A DNA stretch of 6,339 bases from positions 1-6,339 of the forward strand of contig DAONLM010000172.1 of NCBI GenBank assembly GCA_035406685.1, in the 5' to 3' direction. The notes beneath the pieces are model-generated. The model was given only the letters and a program-made list of their open reading frames with translations. It ran no database searches and was not told where the DNA came from. The translations under genes were made by a program, and so were the position numbers. This document shows positions 1 through 5,286 of the stretch, piece by piece. The DNA is from DAONLM01 sp035406685 (GTDB taxonomy: Bacteria > Spirochaetota > GWE2-31-10 > MWDO01). Every line of letters begins with the position of its first letter. Positions within the stretch are counted from its first letter, which is position 1.

Positions 1-125
1 ATGTTAACACTATGGTATTATATGGAAATACTTTATATGTTGGTGGAGATTTTACTACAATAGGTGGTAAGGTGCGAAATAAAATTGCTGCCATTGATGT
101 TACAAATGGAAATATTAGTGAATAA
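1..125 (+). CDS. C-terminal end of a beta-propeller repeat protein (partial)
   Basis: An open frame enters the window (first full codon at 3) and stops with TAA at 123-125, giving 40 residues that contain YVGGDFTTIGGKVRNKIAAID. This matches the delta-60 / DUF5122-like beta-propeller repeat (consensus roughly VYVGGxFTxIGGxxRNxIAALDxxTG) found in large secreted or surface proteins of many bacteria. The frame ends at TNGNISE, where the family repeat usually continues into W-N-P and a further blade, so the gene may end mid-repeat, either naturally or by truncation. The start and most of the protein lie outside the window. It converges on the rpmE-rho block. The repeat family is fairly sure; the function of the whole protein cannot be told. 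Confidence 0.65.
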   Translation, partial: VNTMVLYGNTLYVGGDFTTIGGKVRNKIAAIDVTNGNISE

Positions 126-141
126 AAGAAATTAATAAAAT

Positions 142-180
142 ATTATCTATTTTTTGATAGTAAATAATCTTAATTTTTTT
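142..180 (+). terminator. Possible weak terminator after the beta-propeller gene
   Basis: Seventeen bases after the stop codon lies an A+T-only hairpin. ATTAT-CTAT (142-150) pairs with ATAG (157-160) and ATAAT (164-168) around a T-rich loop, with a three-base bulge, and a run of seven T follows at 174-180. The position and T-run fit an intrinsic terminator for the plus-strand gene. The stem has almost no G-C pairs and such structures are common by chance in DNA this A+T-rich, so the call is tentative. Confidence 0.3.
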
Positions 181-237
181 AAAGTTTGCCTTAATGGTAT
201 GGGTGAGAAATTAAGAATGATTTTAGTTAATTCAGAG

Positions 238-322
238 AATGAGGATATCTTATTGTAATAAAATTTAATATACTAAAATTTAATATAACTTTTCCCCTAA
301 AAACTATAATGATATCCTCATT
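238..322. repeat. 12-bp perfect inverted repeat between convergent genes
   Basis: AATGAGGATATC (238-249) is matched by its exact reverse complement GATATCCTCATT (311-322). Six more pairs can form inside the stem with one bulge and one mismatch (TTAT..GT against its partner). The intervening 61 bases are A+T-rich and contain a tandem 13-bp repeat. The element lies between the convergent ends of the beta-propeller gene and rpmE. No T-run follows either arm, so it is not a classical intrinsic terminator. It could be a palindromic repeat unit, a small non-autonomous element, or an RNA hairpin protecting the rpmE 3' end; the sequence does not decide. Confidence 0.6.
260..290. repeat. Short tandem repeat inside the inverted repeat loop
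   Basis: AAAATTTAATATA occurs at 260-272 and again at 275-287, and the units extend to 15 and 16 bases (AAAATTTAATATACT and AAAATTTAATATAACT). The copies lie head to tail within the loop of the 238-322 inverted repeat. This may be a simple replication-slippage duplication. Confidence 0.5.
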
Positions 323-344
323 TGGGAGAGTAAATAATATTAAA

Positions 345-545
345 CTATTTAATCTTATATTTACTCTTAAATCTCTCAATTCTACCAGCAGTATCAACTA
401 AATGTTGCTTACCAGTAAAAAATGGATGACATTGAGAACAGATTTCTACTTTTATATCTTTTACAACTGATCTTGTTTTAAAAGTATTTCCACATACACA
501 GGTAACAGTTGCTTCTTCATATTTTGGATGTATACCTTTCTTCAT
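345..545 (-). CDS. rpmE: Large-subunit ribosomal protein L31 (zinc-binding type)
   Basis: This 66-residue protein of the 50S subunit sits near the central protuberance and bridges the two ribosomal subunits. It opens with the typical MKKGIHPKY. It carries all four zinc ligands: C16 and C18 in CVCGN, and C36 and C39 in CSQCHPFFTGKQ, followed by the conserved TAGRIERF. It is therefore the zinc-containing (C+) form rather than the zinc-free paralogue made under zinc starvation. An AGGAG Shine-Dalgarno eight bases before the ATG supports the start. It lies 88 nt downstream of rho on the same strand, a gene order seen in many bacteria, with a good candidate promoter of its own in the gap. Length and motifs are ordinary. 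Confidence 0.97.
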   Translation of the reverse strand: MKKGIHPKYEEATVTCVCGNTFKTRSVVKDIKVEICSQCHPFFTGKQHLVDTAGRIERFKSKYKIK

Positions 546-596
546 ACAATTTACTCCTTCTATATTAATTTTAGATATCTCTTTTTATATTTTGTA

Positions 597-625
597 ATTA
601 TAATAAATTTTTTAAAAAAAGTAAA
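597..625 (-). promoter_or_regulatory. Candidate sigma-70-type promoter for rpmE
   Basis: Read on the minus strand, TTTACT (620-625) and a perfect TATAAT (597-602) are separated by 17 bases, in the rho-rpmE gap. The predicted start point near 590 gives an rpmE leader of about 45 nt. The -10 is perfect and the -35 matches TTGACA at four of six positions. A+T-rich background lowers the certainty. Confidence 0.45.
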
Positions 626-633
626 GAAAAATC

Positions 634-2217
634 TCATTGATTCATAGAATTTAAGAATGCCTCATTATCTTTTGTCTTTTTCATCTTTTCAATTAAAAAT
701 TCTAACAACTGAACATCATCCATATTGTAAAGTACATTTCTTAAAATCCATAATTTCTGTAATTCTTTTTCTGATAACAAAAGTTCCTCTTTTCTTGTGC
801 CAGATTTTTTAATATTGATAGCAGGAAATACTCTTTTATCAGCAAGTCTTCTATCAAGATTGATTTCCATGTTACCAGTTCCTTTAAATTCTTCAAATAT
901 AACTTCGTCCATTTTAGAACCAGTCTCTATTAAACCAGTTGCAATTATTGTAAGACTTCCCCCTTCTTCAATATTTCTTGCAGCACCAAAAAATCTCTTT
1001 GGCTTATGAAGAGCATTAGAATCAACACCACCTGATAAAATTTTACCAGAAGTAGGCACAACCTGATTATAAGCCCTTGCAAGTCTTGTTATTGAATCAA
1101 GAAGTATTACAACATCCTTTTTATGTTCAACCAGTCTTTTTGCCTTTTCCAATACCATTTCAGCAACCTGAACATGTCTTGTAGGCGGTTCGTCAAATGT
1201 AGAACTTACCACCTCTGCCTTAACACTTCTCTGCATTTCAGTAACCTCTTCTGGTCTTTCGTCTATTAAAAGGACTATCATATATACTTCTGGATGATTT
1301 GTCGTAATTGCATTTGCTATTGTCTGTAAAATGGTCGTCTTACCAGTTCTTGGTGGAGCAACTATCAAAGATCTCTGTCCTTTTCCGATCGGGGTAAAAA
1401 GATCTATTATTCTTGTAGTAAGGTTACAGGTTTCTGGACTTCCAGAAAGGTTAAATTTTTTATTTGGGTGTAATGGAGTCAGGTTATCAAAAAGAATCCT
1501 GTTTGCCACATTTTCTGGGGGTTCACCATTTACGCTTTCTACCCTTAATAAGGCAAAATATTTTTCTCCCTCTTTAGGTGGTCTTATCTGTCCACTAACA
1601 GTGTCTCCTGTCTTTAATCCAAATAATCTTATCTGACTTGGTGATATATAAATATCATCAGGACCCGATAGATAATTATAATTTACACTTCTTAAAAAAC
1701 CAAATCCATCTGGCAATATCTCAAGAACCCCAGAGGCATAAATTATCCCATCATTTTCTGTATGTTGTTTTAAAATAAGGAAGATAATATCCTGTTTTTT
1801 CATCTGATTAATGTTTTCCAGTTTTAATCCTACTTTTTCTGCCTCTTCTTTTAATCTTGTTATACTCATATTAGTAAGATCATTAATATTTAACCTTGGG
1901 GCATTCGGATCATTGTTTACTTTTTCTTTATCATAATTATTCTTGGTATATTCTATTTTTTTTATTGTGCCGTTGCCATTTACATTGGTTTTACTTTTTT
2001 TAGATTTTGTCTCTACCACAATCATTTTCTTTGCCTTTTTTTTAGATGTCTCTTCGTTATTTTCCTGAGGTAAATTTTCATTTTCTCCATTTAAATTTTC
2101 GATTCCTTTTTCCATACTCCTCTCTTTTTCATTATCTTCAAAATTATTCTGAGATATGTTAAATTCCTCCTTGTTATTTTCTAAATTATTATTTAGGTTG
2201 TTGATAATTTCACTCAT
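634..2217 (-). CDS. rho: Transcription termination factor Rho with an Asn/Glu/Lys-rich N-terminal extension
   Basis: Rho is the hexameric RNA-dependent ATPase/helicase that binds unstructured nascent RNA and releases RNA polymerase. The protein has 527 residues against about 419 in E. coli, and the excess is at the N-terminus. Residues 1-57 hold 17 Asn and 14 Glu, and residues 58-108 are Lys-rich. The N-terminal helical domain follows (about 110-155, with KKQDIIFLILKQH). Then comes the cold-shock-like RNA-binding domain (GFGFLRS 171-177, DDIYISPSQIRLF 187-199) and the ATPase core. The Walker A is APPRTGKTT (287-295, Lys293). The catalytic Glu320 lies in DERPEE, the Walker B in VVILLDS (Asp374), the Q-loop near 392-403, the R-loop near 446-449 and the arginine finger at Arg475 in SGTRKEEL. 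All offsets to E. coli numbering are a constant 109, so the motor looks intact. AGAGG six bases before the ATG supports the start. A 297-nt upstream gap may carry a long regulated leader. Confidence 0.98.
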   Translation of the reverse strand: MSEIINNLNNNLENNKEEFNISQNNFEDNEKERSMEKGIENLNGENENLPQENNEETSKKKAKKMIVVETKSKKSKTNVNGNGTIKKIEYTKNNYDKEKVNNDPNAPRLNINDLTNMSITRLKEEAEKVGLKLENINQMKKQDIIFLILKQHTENDGIIYASGVLEILPDGFGFLRSVNYNYLSGPDDIYISPSQIRLFGLKTGDTVSGQIRPPKEGEKYFALLRVESVNGEPPENVANRILFDNLTPLHPNKKFNLSGSPETCNLTTRIIDLFTPIGKGQRSLIVAPPRTGKTTILQTIANAITTNHPEVYMIVLLIDERPEEVTEMQRSVKAEVVSSTFDEPPTRHVQVAEMVLEKAKRLVEHKKDVVILLDSITRLARAYNQVVPTSGKILSGGVDSNALHKPKRFFGAARNIEEGGSLTIIATGLIETGSKMDEVIFEEFKGTGNMEINLDRRLADKRVFPAINIKKSGTRKEELLLSEKELQKLWILRNVLYNMDDVQLLEFLIEKMKKTKDNEAFLNSMNQ

Positions 2218-2514
2218 AATTTTCCTCTGATAAAAAGATATTTAAAAATTAATTTTTTATATATAAAATTATTCTCCATCATTCTTATATTAAGTGATTT
2301 TTTTAAATAAAGAAATACTAAGAAAATACATAAAAATAATTTAAATCTAAATATATTATAGATTAAATTTTTAATTCTAAAAAAAACTACACGTTATTTT
2401 TAATTAAATAAAGTCAGATTTTATATTAACAATTTTCGACTTTATTAAAATTGCCATTAATAAATAGTTGCTAAATAAATAATTTTTAAATTATCTATTT
2501 AAAAAAATATCTTG
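2218..2514. other. A+T-rich gap between bactofilin gene and rho
   Basis: These 297 bases hold no credible ORF. Read toward rho, the only landmarks are a TATAAT on the minus strand (2355-2360) without a convincing -35, and an inverted repeat AATAAAGTC (2407-2415) / GACTTTATT (2438-2446) with a 22-base loop. The inverted repeat has no T-run, so it is not a clear terminator for the bactofilin gene. The region probably carries the rho promoter and leader, since rho is often autoregulated through a long leader. I cannot place the promoter with confidence. Confidence 0.35.
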
Positions 2515-2865
2515 CTATCTAATAATCTCGCATTTGCCGTTAAAAATAACACCATCGGATATCTTAACTTTTTTTGCCTTAATATTGCCATAAACTCTAC
2601 CGGTTGGGAGCATTTCTACCTTTTCTTCTGCTAATACATCTCCTTTAATTGTCCCATTAATAATCACGGTCTTCGCAGTAACATTTGCCTGAACAATGGC
2701 ACCTTTACCTATTACAAGAACTCCAGAAGAATTGATTGAGCCAATAAATATACCATTTATTTTTAAAGAGTCCTTAAAAGATAAATTACCATTAAAATTT
2801 GTATCTTTACCCAATATGGTTTTTATTTTTTTATTATTATAATAGTTTTCTAAAATTCCAGACAT
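2515..2865 (-). CDS. Bactofilin (polymer-forming cytoskeletal protein)
   Basis: This 116-residue protein belongs to the bactofilin (DUF583) family. These proteins fold as a right-handed beta-helix and polymerise without nucleotide into membrane-associated filaments that position cell-wall enzymes and other proteins. The sequence shows the family signature: GKDTNFNGNLSFKDSLKINGIFIGSI, then the repeating short-strand pattern VLVIGKGAIVQANVTAKTVIINGTIKGDVLAEEKVEMLPTGRVYGNIKAKKVKISDGVIFNGKCE-like (about residues 18-114). It has a short polar N-terminal tail and almost no C-terminal tail, so it is a minimal version. No signal peptide or membrane segment is visible. The best Shine-Dalgarno (AGGGA) lies 11 bases before the ATG, rather far, so initiation may be weak. 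It is co-oriented with the TPR gene upstream (130-nt gap) and rho downstream, so it need not share an operon with either. Confidence 0.93.
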   Translation of the reverse strand: MSGILENYYNNKKIKTILGKDTNFNGNLSFKDSLKINGIFIGSINSSGVLVIGKGAIVQANVTAKTVIINGTIKGDVLAEEKVEMLPTGRVYGNIKAKKVKISDGVIFNGKCEIIR

Positions 2866-2923
2866 TAGAAATAAAATCCCTTTTTAAATAATATAGTATA
2901 GAAAAAATTATTTACATTATTCA

Positions 2924-2980
2924 AAATTATACTCAACTTCTAATTTTTTAAGTTATATTCGACTTAGTTATAATCTATTT
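2924..2980 (-). promoter_or_regulatory. Imperfect direct repeats upstream of the bactofilin gene
   Basis: On the plus strand AAATTATACTCAACTT (2924-2939) and AAGTTATATTCGACTT (2950-2965) match at 13 of 16 positions. A weaker third copy, TAGTTATAATCTATTT, follows at 2965-2980. On the minus strand the first copy contains a perfect TATAAT (2926-2931), about 60 bases before the bactofilin start codon. The arrangement looks like a regulator-binding array over a promoter. No good -35 is visible and the background is A+T-rich, so this is a suggestion. Confidence 0.3.
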
Positions 2981-2995
2981 TTATTTTAAAAAGAT

Positions 2996-3217
2996 CTATT
3001 TTGTTTTCATCTCAAAAACACCATCCCAGTCTTCTGGTACTGGATTTTGTAAAAAATATTTGCATCTTTCTACAAAGACTTTCGAAGGTCCATCTTCTGG
3101 ATAAACTTTAAGAGCTTCTTCAAATTTTAATAAAGCATCACTAAAATTCTTTGCCCTATAAAGTTGAAGCCCTTCTTCAAATAATTTAATACACTGTAAT
3201 TTTTCTTTTGTCAACAT
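2996..3217 (-). CDS. Small stand-alone TPR protein with an adenylate-cyclase-type tail
   Basis: The protein has 73 residues. Residues 8-41 form one tetratricopeptide unit with the family spacing (LFEEGLQLYRAKNFSDALLKFEEALKVYP). A capping helix follows (44-56, PSKVFVERCKYFL), and it ends in PVPEDWDGVFEMKTK. This unit (TPR, then GPSKxxxERCxxFLxxPPPxDWDGVxxMxxK) is familiar to me as the extreme C-terminus of class III adenylate/guanylate cyclases with CHASE2 or similar sensors, where it follows the cyclase domain. Here it is alone, with no cyclase domain. It starts 18 nt after the response-regulator stop and is probably cotranscribed, which suggests a partner or adaptor in the same signalling path. 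Its Shine-Dalgarno is poor, so translational coupling is possible. The TPR call is firm; the role is inferred. Confidence 0.75.
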   Translation of the reverse strand: MLTKEKLQCIKLFEEGLQLYRAKNFSDALLKFEEALKVYPEDGPSKVFVERCKYFLQNPVPEDWDGVFEMKTK

Positions 3218-3235
3218 AATTTAATACCAAAATTT

Positions 3236-3964
3236 TTATTTATCTTCACTATTTTCTTTATTATTTAAATATTTAACAATTCTTTTTTCGAGTTCTTCTA
3301 ATGATAATTCTTCTTCTTTTAATTTATTTTTTTTATTCTCAATATCATAAAGTTGTTCTTCAAGACTCTTATGAAGAGCAATTATTTCATCATAATCCCT
3401 CTTAAATTTTTCGATAAATTTTACCACATTTTCTTTATTAGAACAATCGATTTTATCAGCCTCTCTTAATAATTCTGTTAATGGCTTTTTTATATGCCTT
3501 GAAAAAGCTATTATATTATTTATTAAAGTCTCTGAAATAGCAAGTCTTTTCTCTCTTTTTAATATCTGGTTAACAAGTTCTTTGTGTCTTAAAACATTTC
3601 TGATTCTTGCCAGAACCTCACTAAAATTAAAAGGCTTTGTAATATAATCTTCAATCCCCATTTCAAGCCCTAATATTTTATCCTGGGGACTATCCATACC
3701 AGAAAACATTATAATCGGTAAATCTTTATATTGACTAAAATCTTTATCTTTTTTTAGAATTTGAACAACCTCAAATCCCGTCATTTTAGGTAAAAGATTA
3801 TCCAATAAAACAACATCCGGGTTATGACTTTTTATTTTTTCCAATGCCTCAATACCATCAGTGGCTTTTAAGACCTCAAATCCTAATTTTGAAAGCATTA
3901 AGTCAAAAAAATCAAGAGTAAGTTTTTCATCATCAACAACTAAAATTTTACATACTAATTTCAT
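3236..3964 (-). CDS. Response regulator: receiver domain plus degenerate DHp-like helix and coiled coil
   Basis: Of the 242 residues, 1-125 are a CheY-like receiver with its active site intact: acidic pair D11/D12 (VVDDE), phospho-acceptor D55 (VVLLDNLLPKMTGFEV), S88 and K110 (TKPF). There is no DNA-binding or GGDEF output domain. Residues 135-195 are helical and carry FSRHIKKPLTELL (154-166). This resembles the histidine-kinase H-box (S-H-E-I-R-T-P-L), but the phosphorylatable His position aligns with Arg156 while His157 falls on the next position. Residues 195-242 are a charged coiled coil. The protein likely receives phosphate from a kinase elsewhere and signals through dimerisation or partner binding. 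A TTGACT-AATAAT promoter lies just upstream, and the TPR gene follows by 18 nt. A GGG four bases before the ATG is the likely ribosome binding site. Confidence 0.88.
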   Translation of the reverse strand: MKLVCKILVVDDEKLTLDFFDLMLSKLGFEVLKATDGIEALEKIKSHNPDVVLLDNLLPKMTGFEVVQILKKDKDFSQYKDLPIIMFSGMDSPQDKILGLEMGIEDYITKPFNFSEVLARIRNVLRHKELVNQILKREKRLAISETLINNIIAFSRHIKKPLTELLREADKIDCSNKENVVKFIEKFKRDYDEIIALHKSLEEQLYDIENKKNKLKEEELSLEELEKRIVKYLNNKENSEDK

Positions 3965-3996
3965 AACACCCTAATATATTATTATATTATAGATAT

Positions 3997-4034
3997 AATT
4001 ATTGTATTTTCTATAAAAAAAGTCAACAATAATT
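3997..4034 (-). promoter_or_regulatory. Candidate promoter of the response-regulator/TPR pair with an overlapping inverted repeat
   Basis: On the minus strand TTGACT (4021-4026) and AATAAT (3998-4003) are 17 bases apart, each matching its consensus at five of six positions. The predicted start near 3991 leaves a leader of about 27 nt. A perfect 9-bp inverted repeat, AATTATTGT (3997-4005) and ACAATAATT (4026-4034), covers the -10 and touches the -35. That geometry suits a repressor operator. No T-run follows it, so it is unlikely to be a terminator for the upstream IHF-like gene. Confidence 0.42.
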
Positions 4035-4043
4035 TTTAAAAAA

Positions 4044-4421
4044 TTATTTTTCTTTAATATTTTTAAATAATAATTTAAATTCTTTGCTTGGCTTAAAAAA
4101 AGGGATATAGCGAGATTGTAGATTAACAACTTCCCCGGTTTTTGGATTTTGAGTTTTTTTGGGTCTTCTTAATCTTCTTTCAAAAGAGCCAAATCCACGA
4201 AACTCTATTTTTTCACCCTCTAACATTTTTTCTTTTATGATCTCTATAAATAAATTTATAATTTTTTCAACTACTACTCTGGATATTCTTTTTGATTTTA
4301 GATTTTCCTTTTTTTTTAACTTTACATTTTTTTCATTCTCAGGAATAATTTCTAATAAATTGTTATATTCTTCCCTTTTTAATTTTTCTAAAATCAAAAT
4401 GGCTGCTTCTAATTTTGTCAT
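4044..4421 (-). CDS. IHF/HU-family DNA-bending protein with an insertion between helices 1 and 2
   Basis: This is a nucleoid-associated protein of 125 residues; the family is usually 90-100. The dimeric fold inserts beta-arm prolines into the minor groove and bends DNA sharply. The signature RGFGSF is at 75-80. The beta-arm follows (82-104), with intercalating Pro93 in QNPKTGE, then IPFFKPSKEFK (106-116). Residues 45-66 match helix 2. Residues 1-14 (MTKLEAAILILEKL) resemble helix 1 of IHF. In between, residues 15-44 form a Lys/Glu/Asn-rich insertion where HU and IHF have only a tight turn (GLS). RGFGSF plus the long arm favours IHF-like over HU, but I would not name a subunit. AGG six bases before the ATG supports the start. 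It begins 31 nt after the rpsT stop and is probably cotranscribed with it. Confidence 0.88.
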   Translation of the reverse strand: MTKLEAAILILEKLKREEYNNLLEIIPENEKNVKLKKKENLKSKRISRVVVEKIINLFIEIIKEKMLEGEKIEFRGFGSFERRLRRPKKTQNPKTGEVVNLQSRYIPFFKPSKEFKLLFKNIKEK

Positions 4422-4452
4422 ATACTACCTATTTTTAATAAAAAAAATTACT

Positions 4453-4734
4453 TTAAGCATATTTGCCTTCATTAAAAGCCTTTTTTATTTTTATAGCGAG
4501 TCTTGATTTTTTTCTAGCAGCATTATTTTTATGTAGAACACCCACTTTTACTGCCTTATCAACAAAACTCATATAATTTCTAAAAAGAGACTCAACTTTT
4601 TCTCTATCCTTTTCATTGATGGCTGCAATGACTCTTTTTAATGTTGTATGAATTCTTGATTTAATCATTCTATTTCTTATTCTTCTTTTTTGATTCTGTC
4701 TCTCTCTTTTTAAAGTAGATTTATTGGTTGCCAT
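4453..4734 (-). CDS. rpsT: Small-subunit ribosomal protein S20
   Basis: S20 binds 16S rRNA early in 30S assembly and spans the body and helix 44 region. The 93-residue product starts MATNKSTLKRERQNQKRRIRNRMIKSRIHTTLKR, the Arg/Lys-rich first helix. It contains the conserved DKAVKVGVLHKNNAARKKSRLA segment (about 59-80) and ends in FNEGKYA, all standard for the family. AAGGAG ten bases before the ATG supports the start. It is the first gene of the minus-strand block, with a TTGACA-type promoter about 40-65 bases upstream, and the IHF-like gene follows by 31 nt. Nothing about the protein is odd. Confidence 0.97.
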   Translation of the reverse strand: MATNKSTLKRERQNQKRRIRNRMIKSRIHTTLKRVIAAINEKDREKVESLFRNYMSFVDKAVKVGVLHKNNAARKKSRLAIKIKKAFNEGKYA

Positions 4735-4774
4735 TAATATTTTTCTCCTTAATTTAAATTTAACTTAGAAACAT

Positions 4775-4803
4775 AAAGTAACAAATTTTAAAAAAATTGT
4801 CAA
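4775..4803 (-). promoter_or_regulatory. Candidate sigma-70-type promoter for rpsT
   Basis: On the minus strand a perfect TTGACA (4798-4803) is followed after 17 bases by TACTTT (4775-4780), which keeps the first T, second A and last T of the -10 consensus. The predicted start near 4768 gives an rpsT leader of about 33 nt containing AAGGAG. Confidence 0.5.
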
Positions 4804-4846
4804 GATTATATATAGTTTTTTGTGTTTATTTTTATAAAATAAAATA

Positions 4847-5062
4847 TTGAATTTCTATTTTGAACTTGCGGGAAAGTATAGTATGGATGTTTTTAAAAAG
4901 AAGGGTGAGAGGGTGAAGAATAAAATAGAGGATATGAGAAGAAGAAAAGTGAAATGGTATAAGGATCAAGGATTAGGAGTCCATCTTGATATCTACTGTT
5001 TCTCAAACAAAGAAAAAAATTTTTTGAACTTTTTCTTTCATAAAATTATATTGAAATTTTAA
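4847..5062 (+). CDS. Short ORF of unknown nature (possible gene fragment)
   Basis: An open frame begins with TTG at 4847, or more plausibly with ATG at 4883 (GGGA nine bases before it), and ends with TAA at 5060-5062. It gives 71 or 59 residues. The middle is charged and coding-like (KKKGERVKNKIEDMRRRKVKWYKDQGLG), and the strand is richer in G here than nearby spacers. The C-terminal third is Phe/Lys/Asn-rich and looks like translated noncoding DNA. I recognise no family. It could be a small divergent gene opposite rpsT, the remnant of a disrupted gene, or chance. No convincing promoter is visible. Confidence 0.25.
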   Translation: MNFYFELAGKYSMDVFKKKGERVKNKIEDMRRRKVKWYKDQGLGVHLDIYCFSNKEKNFLNFFFHKIILKF

Positions 5063-5130
5063 TTTATAATTTATCCAGCGTCGATTATATTAAGATGATT
5101 ATACGAAAATTAGTTTCACATAATGATAAG

Positions 5131-5250
5131 TATAGGTTAGTCCATTGTTAATTATAAAAAATTTATAGGTCTGTCCCTATTTTAATTTTAACTATAAAAA
5201 AATTATAGGTCTGCCCCTCTTTAAATCATAAGAAAATTATAGGTCTGTCC
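5131..5250. repeat. Four direct copies of a TATAGGTCTGTCC motif
   Basis: TATAGGTCTGTCC occurs at 5164-5176 and 5238-5250. TATAGGTCTGCCC is at 5204-5216 and the decayed TATAGGTTAGTCC at 5131-5143. All are in the same orientation, spaced 33, 40 and 34 bases. The motif is usually followed by one or more C or T, then A+T-rich filler rich in TATAAAAAA. These are among the very few C-rich words in this A+T-rich neighbourhood, so they stand out. Short dispersed GGTCTGTCCC-like words are, from memory, common near IS200-like Y1/REP-associated transposases in uncultured bacteria, but no such gene is in the window. The spacing and lack of a full-length repeat argue against CRISPR. Confidence 0.75.
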
Positions 5251-5286
5251 CCCACTTTATTTTTTTCAAAAAAACTAAATTTTTTC

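Noticed and set aside
126..344. tRNA or small structured RNA gene
   Set aside because: No cloverleaf, T-loop motif or G+C-rich island is visible. The only structures are the A+T hairpins already listed.
797..1009. Plus-strand ORF of about 70 codons inside rho
   Set aside because: It lies entirely antisense to the strongly conserved Rho ATPase core, and its translation has no family resemblance.
1331..1636. Plus-strand ORF of about 100 codons inside rho
   Set aside because: It is antisense to the Rho Walker A and RNA-binding regions and is explained by the constraints of the real gene.
2407..2446. Intrinsic terminator for the bactofilin gene
   Set aside because: The 9-bp dyad has a 22-base loop, mostly A-T pairs and no U-run on the minus-strand transcript.
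4159..4506. Plus-strand ORF over the IHF-like gene and rpsT end
   Set aside because: The Phe/Ser/Ile-rich translation is typical of antisense reading of Lys/Glu-rich genes. It crosses two well-supported genes.
5131..5250. CRISPR array
   Set aside because: The repeat core is only about 13 bases and one copy is decayed. Spacing varies from 33 to 40 with A+T-rich similar filler, and no cas gene is present.
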